Shown: one piece after another, positions 17,319 to 24,328 of the stretch
Position numbering within the stretch: the stretch's first letter is position 1
How the letters are laid out: each line of letters starts with the position of its first letter
Source of the DNA: Siphonobacter curvatus
Lineage (GTDB): Bacteria > Bacteroidota > Bacteroidia > Cytophagales > Spirosomataceae
Direction of reading: 5' to 3'
Length of the DNA stretch: 48,743 nucleotides
Assembly (NCBI RefSeq): GCF_002943425.1
Contig: NZ_PTRA01000012.1
Coordinates: 1-48,743, forward strand
Position numbers and translations under genes: made by a program
The notes under the pieces: model-generated
Told to the model about the DNA's origin: nothing
What the model saw: only the letters and a program-made list of their open reading frames with translations
Database searches by the model: none

Positions 17319-18281
17319 ATGAAAAAGTTATTTAGCACTGCCGTGCAGATTTTTACATTGTTAGTGTTCACCTGTTGTTCAAAAGATAACGCCGGAGGAT
17401 CCAGTCCTTATCCTTCTTTATTGAAAGGTACCATTTATTATGACTGGGCTACTGAAGGTATTCTTAAGATGAGCCTGCCAGATGGTACGGGTGGATCTTT
17501 CATACCCGACGATTCCAAACTTAATAATTTTGATATTTCTCGCGATGGAAAATGGAAGCTGACAGCCGTGAATGCAAGTACATACGGACAATATGATGTC
17601 AGGTTTACGATCAGCGATATGAACAGTGGAAAAATAGTAGAGGAATTTATATACAATAGCCCTGCAGGTAATAGCTATTGTAAAGGTTATTTATCGCCTG
17701 ACAATAGTTTGATCTTGGTCACATCAAACGACTTTCAAGACGGTATCACAATCTTAAAACGAAACGGTGAATTTGTAGCACGTATCGTGGACATCAATGG
17801 TGAAAGACTTGGTATCAATGAATCTCGCTTCTGGCTACCGGGAAATAACGTCATCTTTACACATGGTAAATATATTATTAAGATGGCACCTCCTTTTAGT
17901 TCTGGAACATTAATTAAGGAAATGAGCTATCAGGATTGGGGCAAGCTAACGGTTAACCAGACAGGTACACAGTTTGCCTTAAGTATTGGCAATCATATTT
18001 ACACGATGGATGCAAATGGGAATGACCTTAAGCAGGTGACTTCAAGCAATTTTAAAGAATCTGTACCGGAGTTTTCTCCGGATGGAAAACATTTGTTGAT
18101 TGGTACCAATTATCGATCTACCGGAACGCTCGGTTATTCATGGGACTTGAAAATCATTCCCAATGATGGAAAGCAATATAATGTTGATTCAGATGCAACT
18201 AATTCTCGTGAAGTTATTCCTGTAATCTGGAGAGGAAAAGACAAAATTGAAAGTGCTGGTGGACAAATGATCTGGAGGTGA
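17319..18281 (+). CDS. Lipoprotein with TolB/WD40-like beta-propeller repeats
   Basis: 320 residues with a signal peptide and a lipobox-like end (FTCCSKD). The body shows repeating beta units with the PD40-type signature, best seen in FDISRDGKWKLTAV, YLSPDNSLILVTS, LTVNQTGTQFALSIGNHIYT and PEFSPDGKHLLIGTN. These are TolB-like propellers, generally ligand- or protein-binding scaffolds in the envelope. It is the first gene of a module with a histidine kinase and response regulator on the same strand (105-base gap) and a second lipoprotein that shares its operator. A sensory or target role in that circuit is inference. Base composition is clearly more AT-rich than the flanking housekeeping genes. 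Confidence 0.75.
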   Translation: MKKLFSTAVQIFTLLVFTCCSKDNAGGSSPYPSLLKGTIYYDWATEGILKMSLPDGTGGSFIPDDSKLNNFDISRDGKWKLTAVNASTYGQYDVRFTISDMNSGKIVEEFIYNSPAGNSYCKGYLSPDNSLILVTSNDFQDGITILKRNGEFVARIVDINGERLGINESRFWLPGNNVIFTHGKYIIKMAPPFSSGTLIKEMSYQDWGKLTVNQTGTQFALSIGNHIYTMDANGNDLKQVTSSNFKESVPEFSPDGKHLLIGTNYRSTGTLGYSWDLKIIPNDGKQYNVDSDATNSREVIPVIWRGKDKIESAGGQMIWR

Positions 18282-18386
18282 TATGAGGTGCTGTTAGATA
18301 CGATGGATTTGGTATTTTATGCCGCAGCTCTCAATGGTTAGTTAAAATTATTTTTTGTTCGAGAATCAATATAGTGCGTCAGGTGC

Positions 18387-20408
18387 ATGAATAAAATAGC
18401 AGTATGTATTGCAGTACTTTATGGACTTACGATAATCAATAGTTTCGCTCAGACTAAGAATGAGCTTCAACAGCATAGTGATAGCTTATATCAGCAATTG
18501 CTGCAACTCAAAGATCAGGAGCACAAGGCTAAAGCACTTTATAACTTAAGTTTTTTTTGGTCTGATTTCGATACTGTAAAGGCCCTAAGGTATATAGGCG
18601 AAGCGGAACAACTACTGGGGGCAAAAAGCAAATCCAGCTACTACAGAGGATTGTCTAGTTTTTACCGTGCTGCAGTCTATTTTGACACAGCCCCATTAAA
18701 GGCGAAGCAGCTTTATTTACAGGCGGAAGTTCAGCTTAAGCAAACTGATAAAAATAATGAACCGGATGCTCAAAGACATCTTGCAAGGCTCTGGGGAAGT
18801 TATGGAGCATTGCTTCAACGCGATGGGAAATCGGATGAATATGTAAATATATTACTGAATAAAGTAATCCCCCTAGCCAAACATCTCAAAGATTCTACCC
18901 TGCTGGGCAATAATTACCAAAATGTTGCCATGGCCTTAATGAACCTGAAAGCATTTAATAAGGCTCAACAGCATTATGAAAATGCTTGGAATTTATTAAA
19001 GGGAAGGAAAGATGCGGATGAGCAGCTTTTTACGCTATCTGTAAACGCTGCCCGAAATGCCCTGTTTCGTAAAGATGATTTAAAATCCAAAATATTCTTG
19101 GACAAAGCGGATGTATTAGCCCAGCGTATTCCCAACTCAGCTTATATTCCTATCTACCATAGTGTGGCAGGAAGCTATTGGGCAGTGCAAAAAAATATGT
19201 CCAAAGCCAATAGGCATTTTGAACAAGGGCTTCATACGGCGAAAAAACAGCATAACGACGATATGGCAGCCACCATAATTTATGACCAGTTCAGTGCCTT
19301 GCAGTCCGCCAGGCAATATCAGGCTGCCATGAACAAATTGTTAACGGTACTGCCTTATGTACAAACCAACAAGTCCCTAAGAAATAAACAGATGGTATAT
19401 TATAACCTAGCAAATACAGCTGTTAAGTTGGGACAATATCAAAAAGCTATCAACTGGTACGAAGCCCATAAAAAACTGTCAGACACTCTCTTTTTGGACA
19501 AAGGCGAAGAGCGAATCATAGAATTGGAAAAAATCTATCAAACTACGGAAAAAGAGAAAGAACTTTTGCGGATAAAGACAGAGAACCAGCAACATCAACT
19601 CTCCCTACACAAGACCCGCCTGTGGGTCGGTATTCTTGTCTTAGCTATTCTTGTCTTATCCTCCTTATCCTTTACCTGGTACTCCGCACTCAATAACAAG
19701 AAAAAATTGGCGAAGCAGGAAGAAATGTTCCTAAAGGAGGAAATGAAAAATCGTAGACAACAGGAAAAATTGAATCTTTATAATGCCATGTTACAGGGCC
19801 AGGAAAGAGAGCGTAATCGCATCGCACGGGACTTGCACGATGGATTGGGTGGCATGCTGGCAAGTACTAAATTAAAACTTTCTGCGGTTGCCGCGAATAT
19901 TAACCCTAAAAGAGAAACAACTATAGATTTGAATATAATCATTAGTCAGTTGGACCATTCGGTTGACGAGCTTCGGCGGATAGCACGCAATATGATGCCA
20001 GAATCTTTATTATATATGGGGCTCGAAGCCGCCCTAAGGGATTTATGCAATGCCATGTCACAGACGGATTTGCAAATTGATTTTCAAGCATCAAATCTAC
20101 GTGAGGACTATCCGCAGGCTTTTCTGATTGCAGTATACAGGATTTTACAGGAGTTACTGACCAATGCCGTAAAGCATAGCGGAGCTTCGCAGGTGTGGGT
20201 ACAGTGTACCGAAGTTGAGGATAAATTTCATATCAATGTTGAGGATAACGGCAAGGGATTTGATCCAAAAAATGAGCTACTGTCTAAAGAAGGAATTGGC
20301 ATTTCCAACATCCGCAACCGGGTAGATATATTGAATGGACAATTGGAGATCGATGCCGCCATAGGTAACGGAGCATCATTCCATATTCAACTTAATGTAA
20401 ATGGATAA
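18387..20408 (+). CDS. TPR sensor histidine kinase (HisKA_3 type)
   Basis: 673 residues. A signal peptide (ends SFAQ) is followed by about 380 residues of TPR-like helices (for example ALYNLSFFWSDFDTVKALRY, NYQNVAMALMNLKAFNKAQQ, YYNLANTAVKLGQYQKAINW), probably periplasmic. A coiled coil leads to a single membrane segment (VGILVLAILVLSSLSFTWY). The cytoplasmic part has the dimerisation/phosphoacceptor motif RIARDLHDGLGG with His484, then a HATPase domain with the N box ELLTNAVKHSG, DNGKGFD, and GIGISNIRNRV. All catalytic motifs are intact. The gene overlaps the response regulator gene by 8 bases, so they are translationally linked partners. Confidence 0.93.
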   Translation: MNKIAVCIAVLYGLTIINSFAQTKNELQQHSDSLYQQLLQLKDQEHKAKALYNLSFFWSDFDTVKALRYIGEAEQLLGAKSKSSYYRGLSSFYRAAVYFDTAPLKAKQLYLQAEVQLKQTDKNNEPDAQRHLARLWGSYGALLQRDGKSDEYVNILLNKVIPLAKHLKDSTLLGNNYQNVAMALMNLKAFNKAQQHYENAWNLLKGRKDADEQLFTLSVNAARNALFRKDDLKSKIFLDKADVLAQRIPNSAYIPIYHSVAGSYWAVQKNMSKANRHFEQGLHTAKKQHNDDMAATIIYDQFSALQSARQYQAAMNKLLTVLPYVQTNKSLRNKQMVYYNLANTAVKLGQYQKAINWYEAHKKLSDTLFLDKGEERIIELEKIYQTTEKEKELLRIKTENQQHQLSLHKTRLWVGILVLAILVLSSLSFTWYSALNNKKKLAKQEEMFLKEEMKNRRQQEKLNLYNAMLQGQERERNRIARDLHDGLGGMLASTKLKLSAVAANINPKRETTIDLNIIISQLDHSVDELRRIARNMMPESLLYMGLEAALRDLCNAMSQTDLQIDFQASNLREDYPQAFLIAVYRILQELLTNAVKHSGASQVWVQCTEVEDKFHINVEDNGKGFDPKNELLSKEGIGISNIRNRVDILNGQLEIDAAIGNGASFHIQLNVNG

Positions 20409-21024
20409 AATTATTTCAGTAATTATCATAGACGATCATCCTCTGGTGTTGAATGGGTTTGAATTTATCTTGAAAAATACGACCGAAATTGTATTGAAAG
20501 GTACATTTACTCGTGCCGAAGATGCTTTGGAATTTTTAAATAAGCAGCCGATAGATGTTGTCTTGGTCGACATTAACATGCCGGGAATGAACGGTATTGA
20601 CACTACCGCGGTGATAAAGAAGGATTATCCAAACACGCAGGTTATCGCAATTAGTAACCTGAACGAAGGAAGCATTGCACTCCGTATGCTCCAAACTGGG
20701 GCTTTGGGTTATCTACTTAAAAATACATCAGCTGAAGACCTGATTACGAGTATTCATGCCGTCCATAAGGGGGAACAGGTCTTAAGTCGGGAAATGAAAT
20801 TTATAAAAATGGCTAATCAACAGGACACTATTCCAAAAATCACCGAAAGGGAACGGGAAGTACTTAAATGGATGGCCCAGGGGTTTACGACCCCTAAGAT
20901 AGGAGAATTGATGTTTATTAGCCCACTAACTGTTGAGAGCCATAGAAGAAATCTATTACAAAAATTTGACGTAAGCAATACAGCCTCACTGATTCACAAA
21001 GCAACTGCAATGAAGTATATCTAG
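20401..21024 (+). CDS. LuxR/NarL-family response regulator
   Basis: 207 residues: receiver domain 1-125 and a C-terminal LuxR helix-turn-helix at about 145-205. The receiver has the acidic pair Asp11/Asp12, phospho-acceptor Asp57 (VVLVDINMPGMNG), the conserved Ser in AISNL and the Lys in YLLKNTS. The output domain reads ITEREREVLKWMAQGFTTPK, then ISPLTVESHRRNLLQKFDV, the standard GerE pattern. Its ATG lies inside the end of the kinase gene. The paired elements at 17239-17263 and 21877-21901 are the obvious candidates for its binding sites, with an AAAAC-N4-GTTTT dyad of the size NarL-like domains bind. Confidence 0.94.
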   Translation: MDKIISVIIIDDHPLVLNGFEFILKNTTEIVLKGTFTRAEDALEFLNKQPIDVVLVDINMPGMNGIDTTAVIKKDYPNTQVIAISNLNEGSIALRMLQTGALGYLLKNTSAEDLITSIHAVHKGEQVLSREMKFIKMANQQDTIPKITEREREVLKWMAQGFTTPKIGELMFISPLTVESHRRNLLQKFDVSNTASLIHKATAMKYI

Positions 21025-21153
21025 AGATGTTACAATACCATAACACATATATACCGATCTGCATAATCTAACTTAAAAATATAGTCTATCTCAAACTTAT
21101 TAAATTTAAAAAGTTCAGGATACGAATTGAGTCTTAGTTTAGGCAATTGAACA

Positions 21154-21786
21154 CTAGTGGCATACGGGTACATAGATAAGATCAATGCCCCCAGAATAGA
21201 GGTTGAAAGTCGGTCGGCTTTCCCAAACGATTGTGCAGCCTTGTTGCCCACCACCAGCTTGTTGACTACCAGATCTTACGAGTTCAAAATGCGTATCTAA
21301 GATGGATTCCTCTGGTATCCCACCTTCTTCGCTGAGGTATTTAGTCTTTACATCTAGCATAAGCTTGTCGTCAAAAAGACGACCCTTCCACGTTATCTTC
21401 TTAGCACTGGTTGTAACAGACCCGTTTATTTCACCATTGTCTTTGATAGATACCTCGCTGGGATCAGCACTAAACTTCCAGGATTGGCCATTTTGCTTCC
21501 CAGGAATGGATAAGGAAAATCCCTCTTGTCCAGAAAGTTCCATCCGCAGCACAAGCCTTGAACTATCCCCTTTGATTTTATCTATGCTGAATGATCCTGT
21601 ACCATCAATAGATGGTAAGCGGTCGTAACCGCGTAAGTACATCGTGGACCGTGCCGTGCCCATATATGCCTGTCTATTCATGCGTTCATTGAATGAATGC
21701 AACTCTGAGTCAGGATTTTGCGACTTTCCACATCCTAAAGTTGTGAGTAAAAACAGTAGAATTAAAAAATTGATAGTGCAATTCAT
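21154..21786 (-). CDS. Hypothetical lipoprotein, 210 aa, of the two-component module
   Basis: Lipoprotein signal with lipobox (TTLGCGK, Cys19). The mature part is predicted to be mostly beta-strand (SSRLVLRMELSGQEGFSLSI, NGEINGSVTTSAKKITWKGR, DDKLMLDVKTKYL), with a glycine/glutamine-rich stretch near residues 173-182 and cysteines at Cys183 and Cys209 that might form a disulfide. No family is recognised. It converges on the response regulator gene (129 bases apart) and is preceded by the same operator as the 17319 lipoprotein gene, so it is probably co-regulated with it. AT-rich like the rest of the module. Confidence 0.75.
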   Translation of the reverse strand: MNCTINFLILLFLLTTLGCGKSQNPDSELHSFNERMNRQAYMGTARSTMYLRGYDRLPSIDGTGSFSIDKIKGDSSRLVLRMELSGQEGFSLSIPGKQNGQSWKFSADPSEVSIKDNGEINGSVTTSAKKITWKGRLFDDKLMLDVKTKYLSEEGGIPEESILDTHFELVRSGSQQAGGGQQGCTIVWESRPTFNLYSGGIDLIYVPVCH

Positions 21787-21846
21787 AGCTATATGTTTAG
21801 TATTACCTGATTCGTAAGTTGTGTTACCTACGGCTAATAATTAGTG

Positions 21847-21854
21847 TAAAATTA
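21847..21854 (-). promoter_or_regulatory. Candidate -7 box of the 21154-21786 lipoprotein gene
   Basis: The minus strand reads TAATTTTA (seven of eight positions of TANNTTTG), exactly 22 bases after the operator, the same spacing as at the 17286-17293 promoter. It implies a leader of about 55 bases. Confidence 0.55.
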
Positions 21855-21876
21855 AGTGTTATGCTTTTTTCTTACT

Positions 21877-21901
21877 ATCCACGAAAACCGTGATTTTATT
21901 A
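21877..21901 (-). promoter_or_regulatory. Operator copy B of the paired regulatory element
   Basis: Read toward the lipoprotein gene: TAATAAAA, TCACG, GTTTTCGTGGAT. Twenty of 25 positions are identical to copy A, with the five differences confined to the central spacer. Both copies point to a lipoprotein gene and have identical distance to the -7 box. Confidence 0.65.
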
Positions 21902-22183
21902 CTTAAGCTATTTATAAGAATTATGTTATATGAAGTTAAAATATATTATAGTAGGTGACAATTTCAATTCTTCTACACAATTAAATCCTCACAAATACTT
22001 CGAAGACATAAATTTTGAATAGTACTAAATTGTTTATGAATACCCTTACCAACCGTTTGAAATTTATCTCTATACTAGCTTGCCAAGGTGCTTACCTAAT
22101 TCCGATAAAATACTTCTCGGTCACTCTTTCTATTTACATCTTATTTGCTTTTTCTAGTATTAATGTCTTACAAAAGACATAAA
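21902..22183. other. AT-rich junction, no gene seen
   Basis: About 280 bases with stops in all frames, marking the right boundary of the AT-rich segment. I looked for a copy of the tRNA-Lys 3' end (an attachment-site repeat) here and did not find one. Confidence 0.4.
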
Positions 22184-22215
22184 AAAAGCACTTATCTCTA
22201 CAGATAAGTGCTTTT
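22184..22215 (-). terminator. Terminator of the AraC-type gene
   Basis: AAAAGCACTTATCT and AGATAAGTGCTTTT arms around CTAC; the minus-strand transcript runs into seven or more T residues. Confidence 0.88.
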
Positions 22216-22232
22216 CTATCAAATTGTGATAC

Positions 22233-23159
22233 TTACAAATTCATTAGCGATTCACGACGACGCATTTTGCCGGCAGGAATGCCAAACATCATTTTAAAGC
22301 GACGACAGAAATAAGCCGTATCCTTGTAGCCTACTTCGGCACCAATAGCACGAATACTCTTTTTGGACGTACGCAGCAAATTAACCGCCGCTTCCATTCG
22401 CTGGTATTCAATGTAATCCTGAGGGTTGATACCCGTCAACATCTTAAAATACTGACCGACGTAATCTTCGGAAACGTTGGCTACGTTGGCGAGTACTTTA
22501 TTGGACAGATCACCGCCAATATTATCCTTGATATAGGTGAAGATGTCGATCAGACGAGGATCTTTGAAATACGTACTGTTGGTAGCTAATTGCTCCACAA
22601 ACAGACGGTGTTTCAAAATATACCGAATGATATTGATGACGATCTCTTCCGTCTTGATTTTGATAATACGACCTCGACCCGCTTCGTCCCGGAAATCTTC
22701 CGCCAGAATTTCTTTCAAGGCGTGAGCCAGCGATTCTTCCCCTTTGATCAGGAAAGGCGGTACATCCAGAGATGTGAAGAAGTTAACGGAATCGAAAACC
22801 TTGGCTTCAAATGCTACCAGACCGAACGAATGGGGCAATTTTCCAATCTCAGCCGGGTCCCGACGCGAATCGAAATAACGTTCGCGGAAGGTAAGAAATT
22901 CTTCGTTTGAGATAGCCTTTGGGCTTTCACTGCTACCGTAGGTAATATTCAACGACTTCCCGCCGGGGATAAATAGCATATCGCCGGGTTCAGCTAAGGT
23001 TCCGTCTTCGCCAAATGACACCTCTCCGTCGTATAGAATCAACAGCGAGTTTTCGATGTCATAAAAATTCTTGATTCGGATGGCTTGTTGCATCCGAATA
23101 TGCCGGGCCTTGATGAATCGGACGCCCAGCGACTCAATGATTTTGTTGTAATCTTCCAT
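22233..23159 (-). CDS. AraC-family transcriptional regulator
   Basis: 308 residues. The N-terminal part (about 30-100) has a cupin-like pattern (DIENSLLILYDGEVSFGEDG, then PGDMLFIPGGKSLN), suggesting a small-molecule or cyclic-ligand sensing fold. The C-terminal 100 residues form two helix-turn-helix units: LSNKVLANVANVSEDYVGQY, FKMLTGINPQDYI, then IRAIGAEVGYKDTAYFCRRF and KMMFGIPAGKMRR, the AraC/XylS signature. No target operon is adjacent, as both neighbours are spaced away. Codon use is typical of the core genome, so it lies outside the AT-rich segment. A strong promoter precedes it. Confidence 0.93.
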   Translation of the reverse strand: MEDYNKIIESLGVRFIKARHIRMQQAIRIKNFYDIENSLLILYDGEVSFGEDGTLAEPGDMLFIPGGKSLNITYGSSESPKAISNEEFLTFRERYFDSRRDPAEIGKLPHSFGLVAFEAKVFDSVNFFTSLDVPPFLIKGEESLAHALKEILAEDFRDEAGRGRIIKIKTEEIVINIIRYILKHRLFVEQLATNSTYFKDPRLIDIFTYIKDNIGGDLSNKVLANVANVSEDYVGQYFKMLTGINPQDYIEYQRMEAAVNLLRTSKKSIRAIGAEVGYKDTAYFCRRFKMMFGIPAGKMRRRESLMNL

Positions 23160-23213
23160 TGCGATGGGGTAAGGCCGGTGTTTTTCGAAAGTCTGGCCTT
23201 TCTAAAATTAGGA

Positions 23214-23244
23214 CAAAACTAATAATTGTATTTTTAAAAGCAAA
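23214..23244 (-). promoter_or_regulatory. Promoter of the AraC-type gene
   Basis: On the minus strand TTTG (23244-23241), a 19-base spacer and TAGTTTTG (23221-23214): both boxes match the Bacteroidota consensus. The leader would be about 48 bases. Confidence 0.75.
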
Positions 23245-23880
23245 TTGGACAAAAAAAATAAATGCGATTCGAAAACCGCGTTTCTTTAAAAAGAATGCCC
23301 GTTTGTACTAACGAAAATTTCACACCAGGGGATGTAGAACCTGCCCATTTTTTGTATTTAGCAGGTTAGAGGGTCTTTTCTTTACTTTATAAACAAGCCT
23401 AATGCTACCCTCAGGAAAGCACCCTGAGGCGTTGAGACGTAGATCAACGAAGGATTCTCAGAGACGAAAATCCAGCATTATATATTAAATCAACTCTCCC
23501 CCTATACGTACCTGTTTGCCTGCGAAAGAAATGTTTAGGCAGGGAAAAGCCTATAGAAGGAGGTTTTTAGCTGAACGCTGGTGGATTCGTTAACAACGAA
23601 GTAATGATTTAATACTTGCGAAGGCTTGATCCAAGGAGGAAGAAGAAAAAAACGTAAAATTGGTATGCTTGCATACCAATTTTAGGACGGAAGTAGCTAT
23701 AAAGCAATGCTTTAGCAAACGATACCTTAGAAAGTAATAATGAATCTATGTTTAAATCAGCGTAAAGATTTTGTAAAGAAAAAGTACAAATTCCTCTCAA
23801 AGCTTAGACTTTTCTTGAAAGAACATCCTACCGGTAAAGGCGTTTATAGACTAAGGCATTAGATTGAACCCTTCACAAGT
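23245..23880. other. Long intergenic region with hairpins but no gene
   Basis: About 640 bases. A short inverted repeat CCTCAGG/CCTGAGG lies at 23409-23429 and a long palindrome at 23655-23684. A 63-codon minus-strand frame over 23609-23800 crosses the palindrome and has no coding character. The promoter of the 23881 gene should be in the right part. Confidence 0.4.
23655..23684. repeat. Perfect 14-bp-arm palindrome
   Basis: TAAAATTGGTATGC, spacer TT, GCATACCAATTTTA, with no mismatch. There is no T-run on either side suited to a terminator of a nearby gene, and it lies about 200 bases from the next start codon, so an operator or structural site is more likely. Confidence 0.6.
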
Positions 23881-24285
23881 ATGACTCAATATACCCCATC
23901 TGAAAGTTTAGTACAGTTGTTGATAGAAAATGGATTCCGAGAAGTAACCGAACAGTATTTCCCTCATAGCCACGTTCGGTTAGAGCTGAAAGGTGAACCC
24001 TACCACCCAGCTTACTTTCAACGAGCCTTTCGTTTTAGTACCGGCACCGCTCTGCTCATTCTGAATTACCTCACCATTCGAATGATTTATAAGTCGTACG
24101 TTCTCGTAGAAAGTCGTCGACTGACGGAAGAAGAAGCTCAGGCAATTATGGCTTTTTGCAAGCTTCCTGCCAAGCAACAAGGCATTTTATCCCGCAAAAT
24201 TTCCAATCTTACGGATCTTCAGTCCGCTTTGCAGCAACACCTGACGATGCCTGAACCCCGGCTCAGACCTTATCTGGTACGCTAA
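23881..24285 (+). CDS. Hypothetical protein, 134 aa
   Basis: No family recognised. The start MTQYTPSESLVQLLIENGFR gives a helical N-terminus, followed by basic, beta-rich residues 25-80 with a moderately hydrophobic strand (GTALLILNYLTIRMIYKSY), a charged helix (RLTEEEAQAIMAFCKLPAKQ) and a short tail. There is no signal peptide. Codon use is typical of the window, supporting a true gene. It is monocistronic and converges on the esterase gene. Confidence 0.7.
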   Translation: MTQYTPSESLVQLLIENGFREVTEQYFPHSHVRLELKGEPYHPAYFQRAFRFSTGTALLILNYLTIRMIYKSYVLVESRRLTEEEAQAIMAFCKLPAKQQGILSRKISNLTDLQSALQQHLTMPEPRLRPYLVR

Positions 24286-24294
24286 AGAAGGGAA

Positions 24295-24328
24295 AGCTCC
24301 CTACCCTACTGATTAAGGGTTGGGAGCT
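24295..24328. terminator. Hairpin between convergent genes overlapping a stop codon
   Basis: AGCTCCCTACCC and GGGTTGGGAGCT form a stem that includes the stop codon of the minus-strand esterase gene. No long T-run follows, so terminator activity is uncertain. Confidence 0.45.

Noticed and set aside
23641-23690. Palindrome at 23655 as a CRISPR repeat
   Set aside because: Only one copy is present in the window and there are no spacers or cas genes.
23609-23800. 63-codon minus-strand ORF
   Set aside because: It runs across the perfect palindrome, has low-complexity ends and no coding character.
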